Shown: in pieces, positions 9,209-17,195 of the stretch
How positions within the stretch are numbered: the stretch's first letter is position 1
How the letters are laid out: the number at the start of each line of letters is the position of its first letter
Source of the DNA: UBA9676 sp963741615
GTDB lineage: Bacteria > Actinomycetota > Actinomycetes > Streptosporangiales > Streptosporangiaceae
Direction: 5' to 3'
Assembly: GCA_963741615.1 (NCBI GenBank)
Contig: CAVUIU010000029.1
Location: forward strand, 1 to 64,000
Length of the DNA: 64,000 bases
Made by a program: the position numbers and the translations under genes
Notes under the pieces: model-generated
The model's input: only the letters and a program-made list of their open reading frames with translations
Told to the model about the DNA's origin: nothing
Databases searched by the model: none

Positions 9209-9796
9209 GGTGTGCCGCGAACGCGACTGGAGGTTGTGATGTAGAAGATCGCACTGGATAGTCGCGGTGCTGCACTGGTGATGGAGGTATGGCCCTTCGG
9301 ATTCGCTCTGCAGGGAGAGATTCCAAACCACCGTCAGTTGCTGCGGTGAATGAGCCGTGGTGGTGAGCGTGACGGAAAAGGCGCACGTGATGCGTCAGGT
9401 GAGAACCGGGAAGGCGAACGTGAGTGAACCACTGCTGACGTGTCGAAAGCGTAGCGGCGACACCAAAACCGGGGTCCAGTTGTTGCCCCGGGAGGAGCCA
9501 GGGGGATACCTGCTTACTGCCCTGGTGGTGTCCGGCATGAAGGTGGCGCGAGCCCGGTTCAGGCGCCAGTGCGGAACGCGGGAACGCCTCGCCCCGATGC
9601 CGCTGGCCGGATGTTGGACTGGCTGGCGAAAGGGAGAAGCCCAAGCAGCGGAAACTGTGAGGGCCAGAGTACCGATGCGGGGCAGGCGGGCGGACCGTCT
9701 CGTAGTAGTGAGGACGCCCGGTAACGCGGGCCGAGCGAAGGGGACGGGTCGCCCTGGTTCGTTCGATGATCAACCGGCGATGCCGGGAGGAGTCGG

Positions 9797-11080
9797 GTGA
9801 ACGAGCCGAAGCAGCAGGACAAGCCGTTTCAGATCTCCAAGTGGAAGGTCTGGGAAGCGTACGAAAGGGTCAAGGCCAACAAGGGCGCGGCGGGCGTTGA
9901 CAACCAGTCGATCGCGGAGTTCGAGGCAGACCGGGACCGGAACCTGTACAAGGTCTGGAACCGGATGTCGTCGGGCTCGTACTTCCCGCCGCCGGTGAAA
10001 GCGGTGGAGATTCCGAAGGCAGGAGGCACAGGGGTTCGTTTGCTCGGCGTGCCAACCGTGGCTGACCGGGTCGCCCAGACGGTGGCACGGCTGTATCTGG
10101 AGCCGCAGGTGGAACCGGTGTTCCACCCAGACTCCTACGGCTACCGGCCGGGCAAGTCGGCGCTGGACGCGGTCGCGGCATGCCGGAAGCGGTGCTGGCG
10201 GGCGGACTGGGTGGTCGATATGGACATCCGGGCGTTCTTTGACACCGTGCCCTGGGACCTCGTGCGCAAGGCGGTCGCCCATCACATCTCACCGGGCCAG
10301 CGGTGGATCTTGCTGTATGTGGAGCGGTGGCTCCAAGCGCCACTCCAGCAGCCAGATGGCACCCTGGTGGCCCGGGATCGCGGGACCCCGCAGGGGTCAG
10401 CGATCTCACCGTTGATCGCCAACCTGTTCATGCATTACGCGTTCGACGCCTGGATGGCGCGGGATTTCCCGGGCATCCGGTTCGAGCGGTACTGCGATGA
10501 CGCGGTGGTGCACTGCGCCAGCGAGCAGCAGGCCCGCCACGTGCGGGATGCGATCGCTGCCCGCCTGGCCGAAGTCGGCCTGGAACTGCATCCGGGCAAG
10601 ACCCGGATCGTCTACTGCAAGGACGCTGACCGGCGCGGCGATCATGAGGTCACGTCGTTCACGTTCCTGGGGTATGAGTTCCGGCCCCGGCTGGCCAAAA
10701 ACAGGCACGGCAAGCATTTCGTGTCGTTCCTGCCGGCGGTCAGCCGGGACGCGATGAAGGCCATGGGAGCGGAGATCCGCTCCTGGCACTGGGCCAAGCG
10801 CAGTGACAAGTCCCTGAGCGACCTTGCGCTGATGTTCAACAGCGTCGTGCAAGGGTGGATCAACTACTACGGGCGCTTCTACCGCTCCCGGTTGCTCTAC
10901 TTCCTCCGCGGGCTCAACCGGCACCTGATGCGGTGGGCCTGCCGGAAATACAAACGGCTCAAGCGCCGGGAACGCCGGGCGATGGCGTGGCTGGCCGAGA
11001 TCGCCCGACGATCTCCCCACCTGTTCGCGCACTGGCGGCTCGGCGCACGTCCTGACGGCTGGGCGATGGGAGCCGGATGA
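9797..11080 (+). CDS. ltrA: Inner intron RT/maturase (YCDD type, no endonuclease)
   Basis: 427 residues from GTG 9797, after GGGAGGAG. RT blocks: VRLLGVPTVADR, SYGYRPGKSALDAV, DMDIRAFFDTV (first catalytic Asp), GTPQGSAISPLIANL and RYCDDAVVHC with the catalytic pair in a YCDD variant, then GKTRIVYC and FTFLGYEFRPR. The maturase X domain follows (WINYYGRFYRS). There is no HNH endonuclease, as in RmInt1-like intron proteins of similar length. The stop codon lies inside domain V, a common group II arrangement. The gene appears intact, so the inner intron could still be splicing-competent. Confidence 0.92.
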   Translation: MNEPKQQDKPFQISKWKVWEAYERVKANKGAAGVDNQSIAEFEADRDRNLYKVWNRMSSGSYFPPPVKAVEIPKAGGTGVRLLGVPTVADRVAQTVARLYLEPQVEPVFHPDSYGYRPGKSALDAVAACRKRCWRADWVVDMDIRAFFDTVPWDLVRKAVAHHISPGQRWILLYVERWLQAPLQQPDGTLVARDRGTPQGSAISPLIANLFMHYAFDAWMARDFPGIRFERYCDDAVVHCASEQQARHVRDAIAARLAEVGLELHPGKTRIVYCKDADRRGDHEVTSFTFLGYEFRPRLAKNRHGKHFVSFLPAVSRDAMKAMGAEIRSWHWAKRSDKSLSDLALMFNSVVQGWINYYGRFYRSRLLYFLRGLNRHLMRWACRKYKRLKRRERRAMAWLAEIARRSPHLFAHWRLGARPDGWAMGAG

Positions 11081-11103
11081 GCCGAGAGGCTCAAGTCCGG
11101 TTC
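11070..11103 (+). ncRNA. Domain V of the inner group II intron
   Basis: A 34-base hairpin beginning GAGCCGG, with a GAGA-type tip and closing CCGGTTC, the size and shape of group II domain V, the catalytic core. It is followed directly by a domain VI hairpin (GGCGGGGGG / CCCCCCGCC, 11111-11135). Confidence 0.85.
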
Positions 11104-11142
11104 TGCGAGCGGCGGGGGGTGCGATTCCCCCCGCCGACTCTC

Positions 11143-12054
11143 CTCGCGGTGCTCTGCCACAGCCAGAAGCAGGCACAGCAGGTCCAAGCGCGGCTCGCCG
11201 AGTGGCTGGCAGCCAGGGGGCTGTCCTTCAACGAGGGCAAGACGAGGGTCGTGCACCTCACCGAGGGGTTCGACTTCCTGGGCGCCAACGTCCGCCGCTA
11301 CCCAGGCGGCAAGCTGCTGATCAAACCGAGCAAAGCGGCCATCAGGCGGATCCGGGAACGGCTCGCGGCCGAGACGCGCGCGCTGCGCGGCGCGAACGCG
11401 ATGGCGGTGATCGTCAGGCTCTCCCCGATCATCCGGGGCTGGGCGGCCTACTACCGGACGGTGGTGTCGGCCGAGGTGTTCTCGGCCTTGGATCACTACG
11501 TATGGCAGCTCACCTACAAGTGGGCGACATACCGCCACCCGAACAAGCCGAAGGGCTGGATCGTCGGCCGGTACTTCGGCAAGTTCAGCAAGTTCAGGAA
11601 CGACCACTGGGTCTTCGGCCACCGCGAAAGCGGCGGCCACCTGGTGAAGTTCTCCTGGACCAGCATCGACCGGCACGTCATGGTCAAGGGCGGAGCGTCC
11701 CCCGACGGCCCCGCCCTGGCCGACTACTGGGCCAACCGGCGACGGCGCAGCAAACCCCCGCTGGACAACTACACGCTCGGCCTGCTCACCAAGCAGGACG
11801 GGCACTGTCCGCTCTGCGGAGAACACCTGCTCACCGCCGACCAGCCGCCGCAATCCCCGCAGCAGTGGGAACGCTGGTGGCTCCAGGTCACCCGCAAGGC
11901 AATAGCCGCCAGCTACCTCGTCCACCACGGGAGACCAGGCCCCGCCGGTCGAAGCACGACCCGCCTGGTTCACGCCTCCTGCCACCGCGGGCTCCAGGCC
12001 CGCCAGCGCAGGAACCCAGCACAGCAGCCCTGCACGCCCTCGCGGCTTGCTTGA
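11143..12054 (+). CDS. ltrA: Outer intron RT/maturase, 3' part with HNH domain
   Basis: Continues the outer RT directly after YADD: LAVLCHSQKQA, then FNEGKTRVVHL and FDFLGANVRRY (RT-6/7), the maturase X domain around GWAAYYRTVVS, and a C-terminal HNH endonuclease with CPLCGE, a VHHGRPG segment and VHASCHRGL. Splicing of the inner intron would be needed to join it to 8327-9208. Its stop overlaps domain V of the outer intron by two bases. An open frame extends slightly upstream but only from inner-intron sequence. Confidence 0.85.
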   Translation, partial: LAVLCHSQKQAQQVQARLAEWLAARGLSFNEGKTRVVHLTEGFDFLGANVRRYPGGKLLIKPSKAAIRRIRERLAAETRALRGANAMAVIVRLSPIIRGWAAYYRTVVSAEVFSALDHYVWQLTYKWATYRHPNKPKGWIVGRYFGKFSKFRNDHWVFGHRESGGHLVKFSWTSIDRHVMVKGGASPDGPALADYWANRRRRSKPPLDNYTLGLLTKQDGHCPLCGEHLLTADQPPQSPQQWERWWLQVTRKAIAASYLVHHGRPGPAGRSTTRLVHASCHRGLQARQRRNPAQQPCTPSRLA

Positions 12055-12086
12055 GCTGCCTGCGGCGAAAGTCGCACGGGCAGTTC
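12053..12086 (+). ncRNA. Domain V of the outer group II intron
   Basis: A 34-base hairpin beginning GAGCTGCC and ending GGCAGTTC with a GCGAAAGTCGC tip, an almost ideal group II domain V. Domain VI (GGCCCCGGG...CCCCGGGGC) follows and the intron ends at CCGAC 12127. Confidence 0.9.
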
Positions 12087-12127
12087 TGAGGAGGCCCCGG
12101 GACGGCAACGCCCCGGGGCTATCCGAC

Positions 12128-13324
12128 CACCACGATGTCGCCCTCGTAGACCACGGCGGCGCGGTGCTGGCCCGGCTGCGCATCAGCGACGACGCGGCCG
12201 GGCTGACCCGGCTGCTGGGGCTGCTGGCCGACCACGGCGACAGTGCCGGGAACCCGGTCCCGGTGGCTATCGAGACCCCACGCGGCCTGCTAGTGGCATG
12301 CCTGCGCGCTGGCCGGCCGGTCTACCCGGTCAACCCGATGGCGGTGGCACGCTACCGGGACCGGCACTCGGTGGCGGGCCGCAAGTCCGACAAGGGCGAC
12401 GCGGCCGTCCTGGCGAACGTGCTGCGCACCGACATCCACGCGCACCGGCCGCTGCCGGCCGATAGCGAGCTCGCGCAGGCCATCGCGGTGCTGGCCCGTG
12501 CCCAGCAGGACGCCGTCTGGGACCGCGTCACCGCGCACAACAAACTCCGCTCCCACATGCGCGAGTACTACCCCGGCTTCCTCGCCGCCTTCGCCGACGC
12601 CAAGGGCGGCATCATGCGCCCCGAGGCCCGCGCGATCCTGGCCGCCGCCCCCACCCCGGCAACCGCGGCGAGGCTGACCCTGGCGCAACTGCGCGCCATG
12701 CTGCGCAAGGCCGGGCGCAGCCGCGGCATCGACGCCGAGGCCGCCCGGCTGCGCGAGGCCTTCCGCCAGGAGCAGATGCGCCAGCCACCCCTCGTCGAGG
12801 AGGCCATGGGCCGTCAGGCCCGGGCACTGCTCCGCCAGCTCGACGCCGCTTGCCAGAACGCCAGCGACCTTGAGGCCGCCGCCATCGAGTCTTTTAGCCA
12901 GCACCCGGACGCCGGGATCATCACCAGCTTCCCAGGCATCGGCGCGCTTACCGGCGCCCGGGTACTCGCCGAGATCGGAGATGACCGGTCCCGCTTCACC
13001 GATGCTAAAGGGCTCAAGGCCTACGCCGGGGCCGCTCCCATCACCCGCGCGAGCGGCAAGTCAAGATCCGTCACCCGCCGGCACGTCAAGAACAACCGTC
13101 TCGCAGCAGCCGGCTACATCTGGGCGTTCTCCGCCCTGACCGCATCACCCGGCGCCCGCGCCCACTATGACCGCCGCCGCGACACCGGCGACCGGCACGC
13201 CGCGGCCGAGCGCAATCTCTTCGGCCGTCTCCTCGGCTGCCTCCACCACTGCCTGGCCACCAGCCAGGACTACGACGAGGCCACCGCCTTCCCCTCCCAC
13301 CCCGCCATACCCGCCGCCGCCTGA
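12128..13324 (+). CDS. IS110-family transposase, exon 2
   Basis: About 398 residues of a DEDD recombinase: Glu in VAIETPRGLLV, paired Asp in RKSDKGDAAVLA, a coiled middle region, and the C-terminal transposase_20 domain with SFPGIGALTGARVLAEIGD and the conserved serine in ITRASGKSR. IS110 proteins move DNA using a RuvC-like site plus this serine, guided by a bridge RNA. Exon 1 (7613-7648) supplies the start and first Asp. The frame also stays open leftward into the intron from GTG 12047, which would give a protein lacking the first Asp. Confidence 0.9.
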   Translation, partial: HHDVALVDHGGAVLARLRISDDAAGLTRLLGLLADHGDSAGNPVPVAIETPRGLLVACLRAGRPVYPVNPMAVARYRDRHSVAGRKSDKGDAAVLANVLRTDIHAHRPLPADSELAQAIAVLARAQQDAVWDRVTAHNKLRSHMREYYPGFLAAFADAKGGIMRPEARAILAAAPTPATAARLTLAQLRAMLRKAGRSRGIDAEAARLREAFRQEQMRQPPLVEEAMGRQARALLRQLDAACQNASDLEAAAIESFSQHPDAGIITSFPGIGALTGARVLAEIGDDRSRFTDAKGLKAYAGAAPITRASGKSRSVTRRHVKNNRLAAAGYIWAFSALTASPGARAHYDRRRDTGDRHAAAERNLFGRLLGCLHHCLATSQDYDEATAFPSHPAIPAAA

Positions 13325-13965
13325 CAACAACAACCTCGGCCAGCTACTTGACAACTAGAGGGCATCGGATGTCTTCGACGGCCGCCTCACCGCCGGACGG
13401 AAGTAGAACATACAAGATCAGTTACACCGAAGACTTGACAGACCCCGCGGTCCCGGCGACGCCAAGCCGGATCGATCGCGTGGCTCCGAGGGCGTGGCCG
13501 GGGCTCGTCGTTGGCCGGTTCACCCGGGCCGAACCGTGCCGGGCCGGGGGCTATCTGGGCACGTCTGTGGGGCGGGGACGGCTGGATTTTGCGCCGTAAG
13601 CCGGGAAGGACCACCCTGAGGCCACGGAGCGTCAGCTTGTTTCAGGAATCTCCGGGATGCCCGCCCGGTTCAGGGAGACCAGTAGCCGGTCCGCCGGGTT
13701 CGAGTTCGGCGCCGGGGACAACGCCGAACTCGAGCGGGGACGCGCCTTGCCATTGCCCCGGCCCGCAGGGAACCGTTCGCCGGGGGTTCGGGGATGGGCG
13801 AGCCGCGCGAGAGAGCCGGATGCGAACGCCACGGATGGCCGGTACCACCACCAGCGTCCAGGTGGATGGGTGCCCGTGCCAGTCTGGGTACACCGTGAGC
13901 GTGTCCCCCCGCCGCGCGGGGAATGCGGGCATGCCGTGGGCGAATGCGGATGAGGAGGTGGGCGC
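13325..13965. other. Intergenic region with a strong hairpin
   Basis: No gene is supported. The first 50 bases probably contain the right end of the IS110 element. The 12-base inverted repeat at 13700-13733 is the only clear structure. Predicted frames here are Arg/Pro-rich and lack ribosome sites. Confidence 0.5.
13700..13733. repeat. 12-base inverted repeat
   Basis: TCGAGTTCGGCG at 13700-13711 is matched perfectly by its reverse complement at 13722-13733 with a 10-base loop. It lacks a T-run, so it is not a typical intrinsic terminator. It may be an operator or an RNA hairpin ahead of the DUF1918 gene. Confidence 0.6.
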
Positions 13966-14181
13966 ATGCAGGCAGCAGTAGGGGACCGGCTCCACGTGCA
14001 CGCCAATATCGTGGGCCATCCGGGGCGGGCGGGCGAGATCGTCGAGGTCCGCGGAGCGGGCGGGGAGCCGCCCTACCTGGTGCGATTCGACGACGGTCAC
14101 ACCGCCCTGGTGTTCCCCGGCCCGGACGCGATCATCGAGCATCGGCGCAGGAAGGCCAGGAAGGGGCCGGCGAAACGCTAG
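13966..14181 (+). CDS. DUF1918 domain protein
   Basis: A 71-residue soluble protein: VGDRLHVHANIVGHPGRAGEIVEVRGAGGEPPYLVRFDDGHTALVFPGPDAIIE. This is the compact all-beta DUF1918 fold widespread in actinobacteria, sometimes beside stress genes; its biochemical role is unknown. ATG 13966 follows GAGGAGGTGGGCGC with ideal spacing. The basic tail (RRRKARKGPAKR) is typical. It appears to be a single-gene unit. Confidence 0.88.
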   Translation: MQAAVGDRLHVHANIVGHPGRAGEIVEVRGAGGEPPYLVRFDDGHTALVFPGPDAIIEHRRRKARKGPAKR

Positions 14182-14417
14182 CCCACGCGCCCAGCTGCGA
14201 TAGCGGCCGGGCCGCGCAGGCTGAGGGGACTGCGCGGCGCTAACCGACGCCCGTCAGGGCCGGCATCAGCTGCTGGCGGGCGCGGCCTGACGCTGCTCCG
14301 ATCATCTCCGCCCGGCTGGCGGTCACCGGCGGGTGCCCAGGTGAGCGCGCCACCGCGCTGTGCCCGCGCTGGTCTCTGGCGGGAGCCACGAGTCCTTGGG
14401 CTCATGTGCGGTCGCGT

Positions 14418-16688
14418 TCATGTCCGGTACAGGGCCGCCAGGGTGGACCATGGCGGGCCGCAGCGGCCCGGCGAGCCGAGCCCGGCCAGGAGGTCCGTGG
14501 CCTCGATGTCATTGGCGGCGAGCGCATTCATGCTGCGCTGGACGAGGTCGAGTGTCCCGGACATGACGCCCATGTGGATGCCCTCCTTCGTGGTCCCACC
14601 CTGGACGTCGCCGACGTCGCTCTCCAGGGCAACGAGGAACCGTTGCCACGAGCTCTCCGGGTCCAGCTCCGCCAAGACCCCTGCGTGCGCGATGAAGCTC
14701 AGCGTCGAGCCGTGTGAGGTGCGCCGGTCGTAGTAGGCGATGTTCTTGCGCGCCGTGTCCGGGCCGTAGCTGTAGTCCAGCCGCCCGAACAGCCGCCGCA
14801 GCTCGTCGCGGGAGAACAGGAAGAACAGCATCACCGTGTCGGCCTGCTTGGCCACCTTGTAGCGGCCGGGGTCGTCGCCCTCGGCGCGCAGTATCCGATC
14901 GAGCCGCTGGATGTTGCCGTATTTCGCGCGGTAGGCGTCCCAGTCGAGCTCCTGAAGCTCCTCGTAGCCCTCGAACTGGCTGATGATGCCATCGCCGTGG
15001 AACGGGACGAACATCCGGCGGCTCATCCTCTCCCACGTGCGCAGCTCCTCGCCGTCAAGGCCGAGCCTGTCGCGCAGCGCCCCGGCCCGCGTCGCCGGCA
15101 GCAGCAAGAGAACGTCCCGGGCCACACCGCACAGCCAGGCAACCATGACGTTGGTGTAGGCGTTGTTGCGCAGACCGCCGTCCCCGGCGCCGGGATACTT
15201 CTCGTGGAACTCGTCCGGGCCCATCACCCCATGGATCTCGTAGCGGTCCCGCTCGGGGTTGAAGTGCGCGATGGAGGCCCAGAAGCGGGCGATCTCCAGC
15301 ATCATCTCCGCGCCGTAATCGCGCATGAACGCCAGATCCTGGGTGGCCTGGAAGTAATGCCAGATGTTGTAGAAGATCGCCGCGTTGACGTGACGCTGGT
15401 TGCGGCTCAGGTCGGGCTCCCAATGGCCCGAGAGCGGGTTGAGGTGGATACTCTGGGTCTCCTCCGTGCCCTCGCTGCCGCTCTGCCAGGGGAACATCGC
15501 GCCGCGGAACCCCGCCTCCCGGGCCGCGGCGCGCGCCTCGCCGAGGCGACGATAGCGGTACAGCAGCAGCTCCCGCGTTACCTCCGGCATGCGGAAGTTC
15601 AGGAACGGATAGACGTACAGCTCGTCCCAGAACACATGACCCCGGTAGGCCTCGCCGTTGAGGCCGCGGGCGGGTACCCCGGCGTCCCGGTCCGCCGTGT
15701 TGCGGCAGCAGACCTGGAGGATGTGGCAGATGTGCAGCCGCAGCAGGAGCTGCACCCGGTCGTCACCGGGCACGCGCACGTCGCACTCGTGCCACAGCTC
15801 GTCCCAGGCCAAGGCGTGGCGCTCGAACGCCTCGCCGAAGTCGGCGTACCGCAGCGCCGACGTCCCCGCCTTGACCAGCGTGTCGCTGATCGCGCGGTCA
15901 CGCGACGTGTAGAAGGCCACCATCTTCTCGACCCGCACCGCGGCCCCACGCCCGACGTCGAACGCGAGGACCTGCTGGATGTAGTCCTCCATCTGGTAGA
16001 GGCCGCGTTCGACGGCAAGCGGGCCGTAGCCGTCAAAGACACGGGTGCGTGCCGCCTGACTGATGTACAGGTTCGATTGCCGCGTCTGGACCTTCAACGC
16101 GATCACCTCGGACCCAAACGTCCTCGGGCCCACCGGATCCAGGTGCCGGCCCTCGAGCTGCCCGTAGCGTGCCACGCCGTTGTTGGCGACACGCCCGTCG
16201 AGCGCGGAGACGACCTCGACGCGGCCCGACCAGTTCTGCGGCGTGAGCGTCCACTCGATGCCGCCGTGGTGCACGTCGGCCATGCTCACAAACCGCCGGC
16301 TGCGCAGCCTCGTCTCACGGCCAGCGCGGTCGCGGAAACGCAACTCGCGGATGACCATCGCGTTGCGGATGTCGAACTCGTGGCGATAGTCGAGCAACTC
16401 CACATCGCCGAGCCGGAAGGCGTCACCGCCCTCGATACGCAGCTTGAGCACCAGCCAGTTCGGCAGGTTCACCAGGTCCTCGTTGAGCACCGGACGACCG
16501 CCGAGGATCGTCGTCTCGCGGTTGTAGACACCATGCGCATACGTGCCCGGGTAGTGCACGCCGTCGTCGTCGTCCCACTCCGCGGCACCCCGTGCGCACA
16601 GGAAACCGTTGCCCGTCGAGGTCAGCGCCTCACGCAGCCCCTCCCCGGCCGGATCGAAACCCTCGTACGCAAACGCGAAACCGTTCAC
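14418..16688 (-). CDS. Glycoside hydrolase family 65 (disaccharide phosphorylase-like), C-terminus missing
   Basis: About 756 residues from GTG 16688, seven bases after GAGGAGG. The family splits maltose, trehalose or kojibiose with phosphate. Visible features: the N-terminal super-sandwich (STGNGFLCARG, HGVYNRET), an (alpha/alpha)6 barrel, the catalytic acid Glu in MGPDEFHEKYPG and phosphate-site segments SHGSTLS and GGTTKEGIHMG. After LDLVQR the expected C-terminal beta-sheet domain is replaced by about 38 unrelated residues ending ALYRT. The gene is therefore truncated by roughly 60-90 residues, by rearrangement or frameshift. The exact substrate is not predictable. Confidence 0.85.
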   Translation of the reverse strand: MNGFAFAYEGFDPAGEGLREALTSTGNGFLCARGAAEWDDDDGVHYPGTYAHGVYNRETTILGGRPVLNEDLVNLPNWLVLKLRIEGGDAFRLGDVELLDYRHEFDIRNAMVIRELRFRDRAGRETRLRSRRFVSMADVHHGGIEWTLTPQNWSGRVEVVSALDGRVANNGVARYGQLEGRHLDPVGPRTFGSEVIALKVQTRQSNLYISQAARTRVFDGYGPLAVERGLYQMEDYIQQVLAFDVGRGAAVRVEKMVAFYTSRDRAISDTLVKAGTSALRYADFGEAFERHALAWDELWHECDVRVPGDDRVQLLLRLHICHILQVCCRNTADRDAGVPARGLNGEAYRGHVFWDELYVYPFLNFRMPEVTRELLLYRYRRLGEARAAAREAGFRGAMFPWQSGSEGTEETQSIHLNPLSGHWEPDLSRNQRHVNAAIFYNIWHYFQATQDLAFMRDYGAEMMLEIARFWASIAHFNPERDRYEIHGVMGPDEFHEKYPGAGDGGLRNNAYTNVMVAWLCGVARDVLLLLPATRAGALRDRLGLDGEELRTWERMSRRMFVPFHGDGIISQFEGYEELQELDWDAYRAKYGNIQRLDRILRAEGDDPGRYKVAKQADTVMLFFLFSRDELRRLFGRLDYSYGPDTARKNIAYYDRRTSHGSTLSFIAHAGVLAELDPESSWQRFLVALESDVGDVQGGTTKEGIHMGVMSGTLDLVQRSMNALAANDIEATDLLAGLGSPGRCGPPWSTLAALYRT

Positions 16689-16749
16689 CGGCACCTCCTC
16701 AGACCACGAGACGACCACCCAGCCTGACACTCACCGCAGTCAGGGGACA

Positions 16750-17195
16750 GTGTCAATCAGCACCAATCAGGCAATCAGGGCCGCCGGCCCAGCGCCAGCC
16801 CCCCGTCCTTCCCAGGCGCCTGGACAACTCGTCCCGGGGGGTGACAACGCGCCGCACCCGAAGTGCCGTCCCGCGGTCACGGTCCCCGTCGCCCCAGCGC
16901 CTCTAAGGCGGACTTCCGGCCGAAGATCTGACCACCGCCCACCGCGTGCTCGCCACCGTGACCGAACGCGCCAGCGCCGAACTCGCGAGCTGAACCACAG
17001 CCGCAACCGGCCCGTCGTGGCGAACGCCTGAGAGCAACTCCGAAAAGATCGAGATTGGCAATCGGGTGGTCCGCCGGACCCGTCACGGGGCCGCCTGGGT
17101 CCTGCCGCGCTCTCGTGCTCGCAGGTGCTTGGTTTCAAGCAAGCGCCGGGGTTGTAATCGAGGGAGTGTTCTTGGGCCGTTTTCGGAGGTGCCTG
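16750..17195. other. Intergenic region with a MarR-like remnant
   Basis: Between divergent genes. It should hold promoters for the GH65 gene (leftward) and the hydrolase (rightward). The only coding-like piece is 16910-16993, described separately. Confidence 0.4.
16910..16993 (+). pseudogene. C-terminal remnant of a MarR-family regulator
   Basis: Twenty-eight codons read GLPAEDLTTAHRVLATV and end ERASAELAS before a stop. This matches the usual C-terminal helix of actinobacterial MarR regulators. No start, DNA-binding domain or ribosome site precedes it, so it is a relic. Confidence 0.4.

Larger units (their letters stand above)
9209..11142 (+). mobile_element. Inner group II intron inserted in the YADD motif
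   Basis: A second, unrelated group II intron of about 1.93 kb. Consensus GTGTG begins at 9210, its own RT occupies 9797-11080, domain V is 11070-11103 (34 bases, GAGCCGG...CCGGTTC) and a strong domain VI hairpin ends at CCGAC 11138. The limits given are those that restore the outer RT as YADD-LAVLCHS. They differ by a few bases from the consensus ends, so the exact splice sites are uncertain by up to 4 bases on each side. Confidence 0.8.
7649..12127 (+). mobile_element. Outer group II intron (HNH-type RT)
   Basis: It starts GTGCGACACGAGG and ends CTATCCGAC. Near the 3' end is a textbook 34-base domain V (12053-12086, GAGCTGCC...GCAGTTC with a GCGAAAGUC tip), followed by a GC-rich domain VI hairpin. 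About 600 bases of structured 5' RNA precede an intron-encoded reverse transcriptase in the domain IV position. Removal joins IS110 exons in frame (WAED|HHDV). The intron is 4,479 bases long only because a second intron of about 1.93 kb sits inside its RT gene; without it the length is about 2.5 kb, normal for the class. Confidence 0.85.
7613..13324 (+). mobile_element. IS110-family element carrying nested group II introns
   Basis: The transposase is encoded in two exons. Exon 1 starts at TTG 7613 after GAGGAGG and reads LDAFCGIDWAED up to 7648. Exon 2 resumes at 12128 with HHDVALVDHGG and runs to 13324. Between them lies a complete group II intron, 7649-12127, which itself contains a second one. 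Joining the exons restores the canonical IS110 N-terminus. The limits given cover the coding part; true element ends lie outside, in 7118-7612 and about 13325-13380. Confidence 0.85.

Noticed and set aside
8285..12054. Reverse transcriptases considered as retron or DGR components
   Set aside because: Both have maturase X domains and a textbook group II domain V directly downstream; no variable repeat or msr/msd-like region was seen.
13657..13953. 98-codon rightward frame over the hairpin region
   Set aside because: Arg/Pro-rich, spans the inverted repeat and has no ribosome site or homology pattern.
14997..16727. Long rightward open frame opposite the GH65 gene
   Set aside because: The reverse strand contains clear GH65 motifs; the rightward product has none and no ribosome site.
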